A stretch of 64,000 nucleotides of DNA, from positions 62,001 to 126,000 of the forward strand of contig NZ_JAAOZT010000003.1 of NCBI RefSeq assembly GCF_011947285.1. Direction: 5' to 3'. This DNA is from Glaciimonas immobilis. GTDB lineage: Bacteria > Pseudomonadota > Gammaproteobacteria > Burkholderiales > Burkholderiaceae_D. This document shows positions 30,703 through 40,766 of the stretch, piece after piece. Under the pieces are notes generated by a model. That model was not told the DNA's origin and ran no database searches. It was given only the letters and a program-made list of their open reading frames with translations. Every line of letters begins with the position of its first letter. The stretch's first letter is position 1. A program made the translations under genes and the position numbers.

Positions 30703-31824
30703 TTATTCTGGTTTTGCTGCCGCTGCGGCTTCTTTGGCGGCTGCTTTTTCCGCTGCTTTGGCGGCTTTCTCTGCCGATTTGTCTGTTTCGGCTGAAATTG
30801 CCCCTTCTAGCAACGGTACGCCTAACGAGGCACGTACTTTATTTTCGATCTCACGCGCCAGTTCTGGGCGTTCTTTAAGGTAGTTACGTGCATTGTCCTT
30901 ACCTTGCCCAATGCGTTCACCGTTGTAGCTATACCAGGCGCCCGATTTTTCAACGATTTTTGCGTCTGAACCGAGATCCAGAATTTCGCCTTCACGTGAA
31001 GTACCTGTGCCGTACAAAATGTCAAAATGCGCTTCCTTGAACGGCGGTGCAATTTTGTTTTTGACGACTTTGACGCGTGTTTCGTTACCAATCACTTCGT
31101 CGCCAGATTTAATTGAGCCGGTACGGCGAATATCCAGACGGACCGAGGCGTAGAACTTCAATGCATTACCACCAGTGGTGGTTTCTGGGTTGCCGAACAT
31201 GACGCCAATTTTCATACGAATCTGGTTAATGAAAATAACCAAAGTGTTGGTACGATTAATACTACCGGTCAATTTGCGCAACGCTTGCGACATCAGACGT
31301 GCTTGCAGACCTGGTAATGAATCACCCATGTCGCCTTCAATCTCGGCGCGCGGGGTCAATGCCGCAACGGAGTCAATAACGATCAGGTCAACGCCACCCG
31401 AGCGCACCAGCGCATCGGTGATTTCAAGCGCCTGCTCGCCCGTGTCTGGCTGCGAAATCAGCAAATCTGCCAGATTGATACCTAATTTTTGCGCATAACC
31501 GACGTCAAGCGCGTGTTCTGCATCAATAAATGCACAGGTACCGCCAAGCTTTTGCATCTCGGCAATTGTTTGCAGTGTCAGCGTCGTTTTACCCGATGAC
31601 TCAGGCCCGTAAATTTCGACTACCCGGCCACGCGGCAAACCGCCGACGCCCAGCGCGATGTCGAGACCGAGCGATCCGGTAGAGACAACCTGTACTTCTT
31701 CAACCACAGCGCCATCTTCCATGCGCATGATTGAGCCCTTGCCGAATTGCTTTTCGATTTGCGCCAATGCTGCGGCAAGAGCCTTACTTTTATCGGGATT
31801 TGCTGCGGATTTTTTATCGTCCAT
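30703..31824 (-). CDS. recA: Recombinase A
   Basis: Strand-exchange ATPase and LexA co-protease. Walker A is [13 protein letters not shown] (residues ~73-85), Walker [11 protein letters not shown], and loop L2 [31 protein letters not shown]-like region is intact. The 373-residue length is slightly long because of an Ala/Lys/Glu-rich C-terminal tail ([19 protein letters not shown]), common in betaproteobacteria. A LexA box sits 50 bases upstream of the ATG. Confidence 0.99.
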   Translation of the reverse strand: MDDKKSAANPDKSKALAAALAQIEKQFGKGSIMRMEDGAVVEEVQVVSTGSLGLDIALGVGGLPRGRVVEIYGPESSGKTTLTLQTIAEMQKLGGTCAFIDAEHALDVGYAQKLGINLADLLISQPDTGEQALEITDALVRSGGVDLIVIDSVAALTPRAEIEGDMGDSLPGLQARLMSQALRKLTGSINRTNTLVIFINQIRMKIGVMFGNPETTTGGNALKFYASVRLDIRRTGSIKSGDEVIGNETRVKVVKNKIAPPFKEAHFDILYGTGTSREGEILDLGSDAKIVEKSGAWYSYNGERIGQGKDNARNYLKERPELAREIENKVRASLGVPLLEGAISAETDKSAEKAAKAAEKAAAKEAAAAAKPE

Positions 31825-31873
31825 AGGGTTTCTTTCGGCAAAAAAAGGTGTAAGACTGTATCAATAAACAGTA

Positions 31874-31889
31874 CTGTATAAAAAAACAG
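31874..31889. promoter_or_regulatory. LexA (SOS) box upstream of recA
   Basis: CTGTATAAAAAAACAG is an exact CTGT-N8-ACAG match to the proteobacterial LexA operator, 50 bases upstream of the recA start codon. Confidence 0.9.
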
Positions 31890-32084
31890 TGAACTATGCA
31901 AGCGTTTTAACTTTAAATCGGAAAGTGTTGCAAATGGGCGGCAACCCACTCCTCATCCATATTGTAAACCTGTGAGCGAATTTGGTCTCAAATTGCAGCG
32001 ACTTTATCACCTCATACTGTTTGTTTTATGGGGAGGGGTTGCTGCGTTGCATCGCGCTTTATTTTCCGCTCCCCTTTTTTTAGG

Positions 32085-32660
32085 TTAGCGATGAATTACA
32101 ACCAGTAACGCCCTGGCATCTGTCTTTCCCGTATTGCGTATTGCGTGATTTTTATCGGCTTGATAACGGGCAGTGCCGCCTACTTTCAATTTTTTCTTCA
32201 CGCCATCGACTACTACCTCTACCCCGCCATTCAACAAAGTCAAATGCTCCATGGTGCCCGGATCATGCGGTGTGGAAATCAGCGCGCCTTCCGAGGCCAA
32301 TGTCAGTTCATACCACTCATACTTTCCCGCCAGGTCCATCGGCCCCAAAATTCGCAGTACATAACCGGCATGCAGGCCGGGTAATGTCGGCGTCTCATGC
32401 GGCTCCATGATATGGATGACCTCCCGTTCCGAGGTGTCCGTGGCAAGTAGTTCCTCGATGCCAATTCCGAGAGCGTTAGCCAGCCGCCACGTGACAGCAA
32501 TCGTCGGGTTAGCTTTTTCGCGCTCAATCTGAGACAGCATTGATTTGGAAACACCTGCCGCGCGCGATAAATCGTCTAGTGTCAGCCCGCGCTTCAGGCG
32601 CAGTCTTTGCAGCGTAGCCCCGACTTCTGGAGGTGGATTGCTGGAAATAAGAGGATGCAT
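32085..32660 (-). CDS. XRE-family regulator with C-terminal cupin domain
   Basis: 191 residues. Residues ~13-67 form an HTH_3 domain (LKRGLTLDDLSRAAGVSKSM, SQIEREKANPTIAVTWRLAN) and the C-terminal half a cupin_2 domain (HDPGTMEHLTLLNGGVEVVVDG, KNHAIRNTG). Such regulators sense small molecules, often amino acids or amines, through the cupin. It is divergent from kbl-tdh and separated from it by a large palindromic operator, so it probably controls threonine catabolism and itself. Confidence 0.9.
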   Translation of the reverse strand: MHPLISSNPPPEVGATLQRLRLKRGLTLDDLSRAAGVSKSMLSQIEREKANPTIAVTWRLANALGIGIEELLATDTSEREVIHIMEPHETPTLPGLHAGYVLRILGPMDLAGKYEWYELTLASEGALISTPHDPGTMEHLTLLNGGVEVVVDGVKKKLKVGGTARYQADKNHAIRNTGKTDARALLVVIHR

Positions 32661-33047
32661 AAATGTGCTTGCTATGTTGAATGGCAGTGGTTAATATCCA
32701 CTATATTGAATCTTTGTTCGATATAGTGGATATTTTCTTTATATCGAACTATATCCTACCAGACGGAATGCATTAAACCGTATTAAGTTGGATTAAAGTA
32801 GTCGTAGGTACCGACCAGGTCATGTTAAGGCGATATATATTCCCCCGTTAAATGATTTTCCAGGACAGTAACCGGCCTCAGAGGTTGCCGCCTATACATG
32901 AACGGCGATAGCCTATAGCGGCCACTTGGCAGCCCTGAATAAACCCGAGCATTCGTACCCGCACGTGCCCCGAGCCGCGGCTGCGCACAAAGCAAGCGCG
33001 CAAGTCTTAAGATACGTTGCGTGCATCGAAATTGATAAGGAGTTGTA
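32661..33047. other. Divergent control region, regulator / kbl
   Basis: About 390 bases holding the palindromic operator near the regulator gene and a ribosome-binding site (AAGGAG) for kbl. Nothing else recognised. Confidence 0.6.
32693..32749. promoter_or_regulatory. Composite palindromic operator
   Basis: AATATCCACTATAT (32693-32706) and ATATAGTGGATATT (32721-32734) are perfect 14-base complements. Overlapping them, GTTCGATATA (32716-32725) pairs with TATATCGAAC (32740-32749). The nested arms look like a tandem binding array for the adjacent XRE-cupin regulator, 33 bases from its start codon. Confidence 0.85.
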
Positions 33048-34262
33048 ATGACATTGCCATCCCCCAAAGCAAACTTTTACGCTGATTTAGACGCCAACCT
33101 GAACGGCCTTCGCACTCAGGGCCTATATAAGCAAGAACGCGTGATCAGTTCTCGACAAGGTGCAGAAGTGCTATGCGACGATGGCCGCACCCTTCTCAAC
33201 CTCTGCGCGAATAATTATCTGGGCTTGTCCGGGGATGAAAAATTAGTCCAGGCATCCATTGATGCCACCCGGCAATATGGATACGGCCTATCTTCAGTGC
33301 GCTTTATTTGCGGCACGCAAACCGTTCACAAGCAACTGGAACAGGCGTTGTCGGCATTTCTCGGGATGGAAGACACGGTTCTGTACGCCGCAGCGTTTGA
33401 TGCCAATGGCGGATTGTTTGAGCCGCTGTTTGATGAGCAAGACGCGATCATCTCCGACACGTTAAATCACGCATCCATCATTGACGGTATCCGTCTGTGT
33501 AAAGCCAACCGTTTCCGTTATGCGCACAACGACATGGGCGATCTGGAACTCCAGCTGCAGGCAGCAGCCGACAAGCGCCACAAAGTGATTGTGACGGATG
33601 GCGTATTTTCGATGGATGGCACGATTGCCCAACTCGACAAGATCTGCGATCTGGCGGACAAATACGGCGCATTGGTCATGATCGATGAATGCCATGCCTC
33701 CGGCTTCATGGGCCAGACCGGACGCGGTACCCACGAGCATCATCATGTCATGGGCCGCATCGACATCATCACGGGCACACTCGGCAAAGCACTTGGTGGC
33801 GCAATGGGCGGCTTCACCGCGGCACGACGCGAAGTGATTGAGACGTTGCGCCAGAAATCACGGCCCTATTTGTTTTCCAATACGTTGGCACCATCGATCG
33901 CCGGTGCATCGCTGTCGGTACTGAACATGCTCTTATCCTCCACCGAACTGCGTGATCGCTTGCACGCCAATACTGCGCATTTCCGCCACCACATCACGCA
34001 ATTGGGATTCACTATCAAACCCGGTACGCATCCGATTGTGCCCGTGATGCTGTTCGATGCGCCGGTTGCACAGCAATTTGCGCAACGGCTATATGCGCTG
34101 GGCGTCCTGGTGACCGGCTTCTTCTATCCTGTCGTACCAATGGGACAAGCGCGCGTGCGCGTGCAACTGTCTGCGGCGCACACCACTGCGCAACTCGATC
34201 AGGCTTTGGCGGCTTTTGCGCAAGTCGGACGTGAGCTCGGCTTACTGAAAAATCAGGAATAG
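33048..34262 (+). CDS. kbl: Glycine C-acetyltransferase (2-amino-3-ketobutyrate CoA ligase)
   Basis: Second step of threonine degradation: 2-amino-3-oxobutyrate plus CoA gives glycine and acetyl-CoA. PLP-dependent alpha-oxoamine synthase family with [26 protein letters not shown], the [13 protein letters not shown] Asp motif, and the PLP Lys in [14 protein letters not shown]. 404 residues is near the ~398 of E. coli Kbl. It begins six bases before tdh, so the two form an operon. Confidence 0.96.
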   Translation: MTLPSPKANFYADLDANLNGLRTQGLYKQERVISSRQGAEVLCDDGRTLLNLCANNYLGLSGDEKLVQASIDATRQYGYGLSSVRFICGTQTVHKQLEQALSAFLGMEDTVLYAAAFDANGGLFEPLFDEQDAIISDTLNHASIIDGIRLCKANRFRYAHNDMGDLELQLQAAADKRHKVIVTDGVFSMDGTIAQLDKICDLADKYGALVMIDECHASGFMGQTGRGTHEHHHVMGRIDIITGTLGKALGGAMGGFTAARREVIETLRQKSRPYLFSNTLAPSIAGASLSVLNMLLSSTELRDRLHANTAHFRHHITQLGFTIKPGTHPIVPVMLFDAPVAQQFAQRLYALGVLVTGFFYPVVPMGQARVRVQLSAAHTTAQLDQALAAFAQVGRELGLLKNQE

Positions 34263-34267
34263 AAATA

Positions 34268-35227
34268 ATGGAAAAGATTCTGGTCATCGGCGCTAACGGT
34301 CAAATCGGTAGCGAACTGGTGGACGCGCTGATCGTGCAACATGGCGCTGACAACGTCATAGCCGCCGATATCAGCCCGTCCAGTCTGTATGGCGCTCCGC
34401 GTTATGAGCGCGTGGACGTACTGGATAGCAACCGGCTTGCGGAAGTTGTCGCACGCCACGCAATCACGCAGGTCTATCAACTGGCAGCGATGTTGTCCGT
34501 GACTGGCGAACAGGCCCCGTTGAGGGCATGGACGTTGAATATAAACGGCTTGCTGAATATTTTGGAACTGGCGCGTGAACGTGGTCTGGCCGGGAAACCT
34601 TTGCGATTATTCTGGCCATCATCGGTCGCCGCATTTGGACCCCATACGCCAGCGATTGATACGCCCCAGTTGACGATTATGGATCCGACTACCATTTATG
34701 GAATCAGTAAACAGGCGGGTGAACGACTCTGCGAATATTATTTTACCAAGTATGGCATTGATGTCCGCAGCATTCGCTACCCTGGCGTCATCAGCTATAA
34801 ATCGCCACCCGGCGGCGGCACCACCGACTATGCGATTGCGATTTTTCATGCAGCCAAACGAGGTGAAGTCTATACATGTTTTCTTGGCCCCGAAACGACG
34901 TTGCCGATGATCTATATGCCTGACGCTATACGCGCCACCATGGGTATTATGGCGGCTCCGGCAACGCAAATCCGCGTGCGCTCATCTTACAATGTCGCAG
35001 GAGTCAGCTTTAATCCGGCCCAGTTAGCCAGTCTCATCAAGGACGCGTTACCGGAATTTGAAGTGCGATATCACCCGGACGAGCGGCAGGAAATCGCCGA
35101 TAGCTGGCCGCAGAGTCTTGACGATACGCAGGCCCAAACTGATTGGGGTTGGCATGCCGAGATCGGTATGGAAGCGTTAGTCGCAGACATGCTGGCAAAT
35201 ATCCCTGTCAGAAAGCTGGATGCTTGA
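34268..35227 (+). CDS. SDR-type L-threonine 3-dehydrogenase
   Basis: 319-residue NAD-dependent epimerase/dehydratase-type SDR: Rossmann motif GANGQIGSEL (residues ~7-16), Ser in WPSSVAAFGP and the YxxxK dyad in TIYGISKQAGE. The context right after kbl points to the SDR-type threonine dehydrogenase (the extended-SDR kind known from Cupriavidus and Flavobacterium), not the zinc MDR type of E. coli. The product is 2-amino-3-oxobutyrate, the Kbl substrate. Confidence 0.9.
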   Translation: MEKILVIGANGQIGSELVDALIVQHGADNVIAADISPSSLYGAPRYERVDVLDSNRLAEVVARHAITQVYQLAAMLSVTGEQAPLRAWTLNINGLLNILELARERGLAGKPLRLFWPSSVAAFGPHTPAIDTPQLTIMDPTTIYGISKQAGERLCEYYFTKYGIDVRSIRYPGVISYKSPPGGGTTDYAIAIFHAAKRGEVYTCFLGPETTLPMIYMPDAIRATMGIMAAPATQIRVRSSYNVAGVSFNPAQLASLIKDALPEFEVRYHPDERQEIADSWPQSLDDTQAQTDWGWHAEIGMEALVADMLANIPVRKLDA

Positions 35228-35348
35228 TGATCGGCGTAATCTCTCCAGCTGCGCATCCACGCCACACAGTTATACCGCACCCTCTATACAATTTGTCTGC
35301 GTACCGTATCGCAAAATATGCGGCATACTCAAGTTATACCTATAAGAT

Positions 35349-36842
35349 TTACCAGGTAGTGTCGATATCCAGCGGATAAATTGGCCGACGTACATTTTTG
35401 ATCGGAAACAAATCAAAATTGGAACTGGTCGGTCCGCCGGTATCGGAATCGCATTCTTCCAAACCTCTGCTGATAGGGCCGAATACCGGGCGGCAATACA
35501 TGCGTGATTTCAACAGCAGGAAGGTTTTGGCAGTAGGATCAAGCCCCAGGCTGGTGAATACGCCCAGGTCGTACGGCTCCACCCGCTCTTCGGTAACCAC
35601 GATTTGAGCGACGCCGATATCGAACAATACGCTTCTTCCCATCGCTATCGTCGACCCGGTATAGATCGGTCCGGTTACGTGAACCTGGCCGTCCGTAATC
35701 GCCAATACTTTACCAGTCAATGTGAGCGGTGTTTTGGTGATGCCTTGCTTGGTCAGCGCTACGTTATTACCGAGCGGCACGGTGACGATCGCACCGACTC
35801 CCGCCGCAATCAATTCGGCAACCGCTTGCGGATCGCTGATTGGTCCGACGCCGATATCCTCCAGACCTTCCGCGATGGCACCCTGCAACACATCCATGGT
35901 GTTACACGTGCCGCCGGACATGACGTTATCGCTGTGATCGAGCAACAGCACTGGACCAACACCAGGGCCTGCCGCCAGTCCTTTTGCGCGCGCGAGCGAA
36001 AGGCGCAATGGCTTGCTGTCGTAGACAAAGCCGTCGCGTTCCTTCCAGATTGAGCGTGCGATTTTTTCGGCCACCAGATCGGCGAGTACAGGATCGTTGT
36101 CTGCGACCACTACTACCGACATCCCGGCGTCCTTAAAATCGGATAAAGGAAAACCAGCAAAGATTGACACCGCTAACACCCCCGGTTCCGCTTCTGCCGC
36201 GATAGCGGCCTGCACTCCTCGTTGCATTGCGCTGGCGGACGTATTGCTGGTCAGCGAGGCGGATAGCAGCGGCAATTGACGCCAGCCGATTACGGGTCGG
36301 CTTTTTTGTCGCAGCAGATCGACTAGCAAGCGCCCCGCATGCTCGCCTGCCTCATACATATCGACGTGCGGATAGGTCTTGAAACTAACAATGATATCGG
36401 CATTATCGATGATCTTCTGCGTCACGTTACCGTGCAAATCGAGCGCGACACACAAAGGTGTATCCGGTGCGATGGCGCGTATTTTTTGTAATAGCGAGCC
36501 CTCCCCATCTTCCGCATTTTCGGCCACCATCGCGCCGTGCAAATCTAGCATAATGGCGTCGCAACCGGCCGCGATAGCCCGCAGAATGGCGTCATTCATG
36601 AGCGTATAAGCGTCGGCTGCGACCGCGGCACTGGGATTAGCCATGGCCGCGATCGGTGTAACGATCGTGGCACCGAGACCATCTGCGATATCCAGAAAGG
36701 CGCCCATCGCCGTACGCGCTCCTTTTTGATCCTGATAGGCTGCCTCATCCCATTGCGGTACAAATGCATCGAGCGGTGTGGCGATCGGCGAAAAAGTATT
36801 CGTCTCGTGATTCAGGCGTGCAATAACAATTTTTAATGGCAT
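35349..36842 (-). CDS. M81-family metallopeptidase (MlrC-like)
   Basis: 497 residues, related to MlrC of the microcystin degradation pathway. The start carries the family motif IARLNHETNTFSP with a putative zinc His, followed by MLDLHGAM and LDLHGN-type His motifs and a DHSDNVMSGGTCNT segment. M81 proteins in most bacteria are of unknown natural substrate; microcystin breakdown need not be implied. It lies just downstream of a carbamoylase-like hydrolase (3-base gap) and an ABC importer, suggesting processing of an imported peptide-like or amide compound. Confidence 0.9.
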   Translation of the reverse strand: MPLKIVIARLNHETNTFSPIATPLDAFVPQWDEAAYQDQKGARTAMGAFLDIADGLGATIVTPIAAMANPSAAVAADAYTLMNDAILRAIAAGCDAIMLDLHGAMVAENAEDGEGSLLQKIRAIAPDTPLCVALDLHGNVTQKIIDNADIIVSFKTYPHVDMYEAGEHAGRLLVDLLRQKSRPVIGWRQLPLLSASLTSNTSASAMQRGVQAAIAAEAEPGVLAVSIFAGFPLSDFKDAGMSVVVVADNDPVLADLVAEKIARSIWKERDGFVYDSKPLRLSLARAKGLAAGPGVGPVLLLDHSDNVMSGGTCNTMDVLQGAIAEGLEDIGVGPISDPQAVAELIAAGVGAIVTVPLGNNVALTKQGITKTPLTLTGKVLAITDGQVHVTGPIYTGSTIAMGRSVLFDIGVAQIVVTEERVEPYDLGVFTSLGLDPTAKTFLLLKSRMYCRPVFGPISRGLEECDSDTGGPTSSNFDLFPIKNVRRPIYPLDIDTTW

Positions 36843-36845
36843 GGC

Positions 36846-38141
36846 TTATTCCTCAGATTTAATCACGCTTCGTAGATTATTTTTAGACGGGACCACTACC
36901 GCGCTGGCCAATATGGCATGCAGCAAGACGTTGGCACCAGCTTCCAGATGTTCCGGTTTGGCGTCTTCGATTTCGTTATGGCTGACGCCATCTTTGCACG
37001 GCACAAAAATCATGCCTGACGGAGCGACACGGGCCGTATAAATTGCATCATGCCCAGCGCCTGAGACCACGTCCATGGTCGCATAGCCCAGCATGCTGGC
37101 GGCATTGCGCACCTGGCCGACGCAGTCCGGATGGAAGTTGCAGGGCGGAAAATAGGAGACGCGTTCCAATGCTATTCCTAGTCCGCTCTGTGTGCGAATC
37201 TTATCGATGTAGGCATATAAGTCTGCGTTCATGCTATCCAGCGCTTCATCACTGACATTACGTAAATCGATCGAAAATTTCACCATCCCGGGAATCACGT
37301 TGCGACTATTCGGCATGACTTGCACCGCGCCGACCGTGCCGCGGCCATACGGGGCATAACGTAGCGCGATTGCCACCACCTCCTGCATAATGTAGGTCGA
37401 GACTTGCAACGCATCCTTGCGGATTGCCATCGGCGTCGGTCCCGCATGCGATTCAAAACCCGTCACCGTGCAATCGTACCAAGACAGGCCGAGTACTGCC
37501 GGCACCACGCCGATCACGGTATCGGCGTTCTCCAGCACTGGCCCCTGTTCAATATGCGCCTCGTAGTACGCGCCGATAGGATGGTCGCCACATAGTTGAT
37601 CGCCGATATAACCGATCCGGGTCAATTCGTCCTTCACCGTTATTCCGCCAGTGTCGGCCGCGGCATAGGCATGCTCCAGCGTGAACGCACCGCAAAAGAC
37701 GCCGGAGCCCATCATTACCGGCACAAAGCGTGACCCTTCTTCATTGGTCCAGACTGCCACCTCAATCGGTGCTTCGGTCTGAATATTGTAATGATTTAGC
37801 GTGCGGATAATTTCGATGCCCGCCAGCACGCCGTAATTGCCGTCAAATTTGCCGCCGGTCGGTTGCGTGTCTATATGCGAACCGGTGACAACCGGAGGCA
37901 GATCGTTGTTGCGTCCAGCACGGCGCATGAAGATATTACCGATCTGGTCGACCGTTACGCTCATACCTTCTGCGATTGCCCAGCCCGAGACCAGATCGCG
38001 GCCTTGTTTATCCAGGTCGGTAAGCGCCAGACGACAGACGCCGCCTTTTGGCGTCGCGCCGATCGCGCCCAGATCCATCAGCGAGCGCCACAAGCGGGTG
38101 CCGTCTATGCGTAAAGCATCAGTTGGTGAAATAGCCTTCAT
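36846..38141 (-). CDS. Zn-dependent amidohydrolase of the allantoate amidohydrolase / N-carbamoyl amino acid hydrolase family
   Basis: 431-residue M20-type metallohydrolase (hydantoinase/carbamoylase family). Metal ligands are visible in VTGSHIDTQPTGGKFDGNYG (His, Asp), NEEGSRFVPVMMGSG (Glu-Glu), and EAHIEQGPVLE (His), with GAGHDA near the C-terminus. Family members hydrolyse N-carbamoyl amino acids, beta-ureidopropionate or allantoate; sequence alone does not choose. With a beta-alanine-type transaminase nearby, a ureidopropionase-like role is possible but unproven, as no dihydropyrimidinase is present. Confidence 0.9.
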   Translation of the reverse strand: MKAISPTDALRIDGTRLWRSLMDLGAIGATPKGGVCRLALTDLDKQGRDLVSGWAIAEGMSVTVDQIGNIFMRRAGRNNDLPPVVTGSHIDTQPTGGKFDGNYGVLAGIEIIRTLNHYNIQTEAPIEVAVWTNEEGSRFVPVMMGSGVFCGAFTLEHAYAAADTGGITVKDELTRIGYIGDQLCGDHPIGAYYEAHIEQGPVLENADTVIGVVPAVLGLSWYDCTVTGFESHAGPTPMAIRKDALQVSTYIMQEVVAIALRYAPYGRGTVGAVQVMPNSRNVIPGMVKFSIDLRNVSDEALDSMNADLYAYIDKIRTQSGLGIALERVSYFPPCNFHPDCVGQVRNAASMLGYATMDVVSGAGHDAIYTARVAPSGMIFVPCKDGVSHNEIEDAKPEHLEAGANVLLHAILASAVVVPSKNNLRSVIKSEE

Positions 38142-38247
38142 AGTCGAAATAACTCCGTAAATTATTGCACTGTCTAAAAAGCTCGGACTAGAAGCTTGGT
38201 CTGCAATTGTGCTGCGGTGAGTAATTGTGCTGCGGTACGTGCTGAAT

Positions 38248-38964
38248 TTAAGCGACCAGATTCACGCCCAGATAGCGATCCTTCGCATTATCATCCGCCA
38301 GAAAATCGGCATTGCTAGCCGCATACACCACGCGACCTTGCTCAATAATGTAATGACGGTCTGCGAGCTGGGTGCACACTTCCAGATTCTGCTCAACCAG
38401 AATGATTGACATTCCGGTGGCTTTAATCAGCTTTAGTTGGGCAACGATTTCGTCAACAATGACGGGTGCCAATCCTTCGACCGGCTCATCGAGCATCATC
38501 ACTTTAGGGTGCGTCATCAGCGCACGACCGATCGCCAACATCTGTTGCTCGCCGCCGGACAATTGGCCGCCGCCATTTTTGCGCCGTTCCTTCAGGCGCG
38601 GAAATATCCTGTAAATGTCCGCTAGTCCCCACGCAGATTCGCGCCGCGCCGCCATCGTCAGATTCTCTTCAACAGTCAATAATTTGAAGATACCGCGATT
38701 CTCTGGGACCAGACAAATACCACGCGAGGCGATTTTATAAGCAGGTAAACCGGCCACGTTATCACCCTGAAAAATAACCGTGCCTTGCTGTGGTCGGACC
38801 ACGCCAACGATACTTTTAAGCGTGGTACTTTTACCGGCGCCGTTACGACCCAGCAGCGTTACTACCTCCCCGGCCGCAATGTTGATCGATAACCCTTGCA
38901 GGATATGGCTTTTGCCGTAAAAGCTGTGTATGTTCTCAACTTTTAGTATGAAGTCGGTGTTCAT
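38248..38964 (-). CDS. Branched-chain-amino-acid-type ABC transporter ATPase (LivF-like)
   Basis: 238-residue ATPase with Walker A LLGRNGAGKSTTLKS, signature GGQLSGGEQQMLAIGRALM and Walker B VMMLDEPVEGLAP. LivF-type in order and size. Overlaps the livG-like gene by four bases (ATGA), so translationally coupled. Part of a five-gene importer transcribed leftward. Confidence 0.94.
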   Translation of the reverse strand: MNTDFILKVENIHSFYGKSHILQGLSINIAAGEVVTLLGRNGAGKSTTLKSIVGVVRPQQGTVIFQGDNVAGLPAYKIASRGICLVPENRGIFKLLTVEENLTMAARRESAWGLADIYRIFPRLKERRKNGGGQLSGGEQQMLAIGRALMTHPKVMMLDEPVEGLAPVIVDEIVAQLKLIKATGMSIILVEQNLEVCTQLADRHYIIEQGRVVYAASNADFLADDNAKDRYLGVNLVA

Positions 38965-39728
38965 GCTCGCCCTCCGGTGATCATGCTGCCTAAATAAGCG
39001 CGGCGAACGCGTTCATCGTTGCGGATCTCATCCGGCTTGCCTTGCGCCAGAATCTGACCTTGCTGCATCACGGTTATTTGATCGGAGATATCCATCACGA
39101 TATCCATATTGTGTTCAATCAACAGCACCGTATAGTTATCGCGCAAGCCGTGGATCAGGCGCTTCATTTCACCGATGTCGTCAATGCCCATGCCGGATGT
39201 TGGCTCGTCAAGAAAAATGACTTTGGGCTGCCCCGCCATCGCCATGCCAACCTCCAGACGACGTTGTTGCCCGTGTGATAATTCCGCTGATAAACGTTGC
39301 GCCACACCATGCAAATTTAATTTACCCAGCAGGTCATCGGCAATATCACAAGCCATCGTCAGCGACTCTACGCGCCTCCATGGATTAAAAGCCTGGGTCG
39401 GTCGCGTCCCTTGTGCGGCCAGTCGCAAATTCTCGCGTACGGTCAGATTCGGAAACAAACTAGTTACCTGAAACGAGCGCGCCAAGCCTTTACGCACGCG
39501 CTTAAAGCCCGGCAAGTGAGCGATTTCTTCGCCTTCGATGAGAATGCTGCCGGAAGTGATCGGCGTGGAACCGGTCAACGCATGAAACAACGTCGTCTTG
39601 CCAGCACCGTTCGGCCCGATGACCGAATGAACGGTACCCGGCAGGATATCCAACGTAATATTGTTGACGGCAGTAAAAGTGCCATAGCGCTTGGTGACAT
39701 TTACCGCTTTCAGGATCGGGGCGGTCAT
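38961..39728 (-). CDS. Branched-chain-amino-acid-type ABC transporter ATPase (LivG-like)
   Basis: 255-residue ATPase: Walker A IGPNGAGKTTLFHALTG, the LivG-type insertion before the signature AELSHGQQRRLEVGMAMA, and Walker B VIFLDEPTSGMGIDD. Overlaps both neighbours by four bases. It pairs with the LivF-like ATPase to drive one importer. Confidence 0.94.
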   Translation of the reverse strand: MTAPILKAVNVTKRYGTFTAVNNITLDILPGTVHSVIGPNGAGKTTLFHALTGSTPITSGSILIEGEEIAHLPGFKRVRKGLARSFQVTSLFPNLTVRENLRLAAQGTRPTQAFNPWRRVESLTMACDIADDLLGKLNLHGVAQRLSAELSHGQQRRLEVGMAMAGQPKVIFLDEPTSGMGIDDIGEMKRLIHGLRDNYTVLLIEHNMDIVMDISDQITVMQQGQILAQGKPDEIRNDERVRRAYLGSMITGGRA

Positions 39729-40756
39729 GAATGGGTCTCCTTGGGCGTTTCTTTGCGTATTTCTTTAATATCGATGTGATGCGCGACGTCTAACTTGTTA
39801 GCGCGGCGGAATAATTTCACCCGCGTGATCAGCGACTGTGCAACGCCGTACAAGCCCTTATGCATGTAAAGACTGACAGCGATTAGCAGCAAGCCCAGCA
39901 ACATCAGCCAGCGCGGCCAAAGACTCGACAACCAATTTCCAATCAGTACGTAAAATGCGGCACCCAATACCGATGCGTACAGACTACCGGTGCCGCCAAT
40001 GACGGTCATGATTAAAATCGATTCGCTGGTGTGGTATTCAATATTGGAAAGCGGCGCAAGTCCGGTCATCATTGCATGCAGACCGCCCGCCAGTCCGGTC
40101 ACGGCACCGGACAGCACAAACGCGGCCAATTTAAACAATGTGATGTTGTAGCCCACTGCCGCTGCGCGGGTTTCATTGTCGCTGATCGCCAGTAAAGTCC
40201 GCCCCAATACCGAATCGACGATGCGCTGTAACACCCAGAACATCAACACAAACACTACCGCTACGAAGCTGTAGTACTGCCAGGACGTGGTCGTCGGCAA
40301 CAGGACTATGCCAAAGAGTGATAAATCAGGCCGCGGGATATTTAGCAAGCCATTGTCGCCACCGGTAACATCTTTTAAGGTGTACGCAAGAAAGTAAAAC
40401 ATCTGCGCAAAAGCCAGCGTCAACATGACAAAGTAAGTACCGCGCTGCCGGATCGAAAACCAGCCGACCACCAATGCCGCCAACCCACCGATCAGCATCG
40501 CGATCAGTAGTGAGGGCAATAAAGACACGTGGAGATGCAACAACGATAGTCCCGTGGCGTAGCTGCCAACACCAAGAAAAATACCCTGGCCGAATGACAT
40601 CAGACCGGTGTAGCCTAACAAAAGATTACAGCCCAAAGCTGCCAGCGCAAAGATCAGTACTTCGGTCGCCAGCGTACCCGAACTCACCAGCAAGGGCAGG
40701 ACTAATACAGTCGCAATAACCAGCAGCGTGAAGCGATAATGCAGAATAATTTTCAT
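39725..40756 (-). CDS. Branched-chain-amino-acid-type ABC transporter permease (LivM-like)
   Basis: Inner-membrane permease with about ten helices; the conserved LLGYTGLMSFGQGIFLGVGSY and SDNETRAAAVGYN motifs identify the LivM side. ATG 40756 (MKIILHYRFTLLVI) is preferred; the extended frame to 40828 would run into the livH-like gene. 343 residues. The C-terminus is a basic polar tail of ~40 residues. Confidence 0.92.
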   Translation of the reverse strand: MKIILHYRFTLLVIATVLVLPLLVSSGTLATEVLIFALAALGCNLLLGYTGLMSFGQGIFLGVGSYATGLSLLHLHVSLLPSLLIAMLIGGLAALVVGWFSIRQRGTYFVMLTLAFAQMFYFLAYTLKDVTGGDNGLLNIPRPDLSLFGIVLLPTTTSWQYYSFVAVVFVLMFWVLQRIVDSVLGRTLLAISDNETRAAAVGYNITLFKLAAFVLSGAVTGLAGGLHAMMTGLAPLSNIEYHTSESILIMTVIGGTGSLYASVLGAAFYVLIGNWLSSLWPRWLMLLGLLLIAVSLYMHKGLYGVAQSLITRVKLFRRANKLDVAHHIDIKEIRKETPKETHS

Positions 40757-40766
40757 TGCGCGTTCC

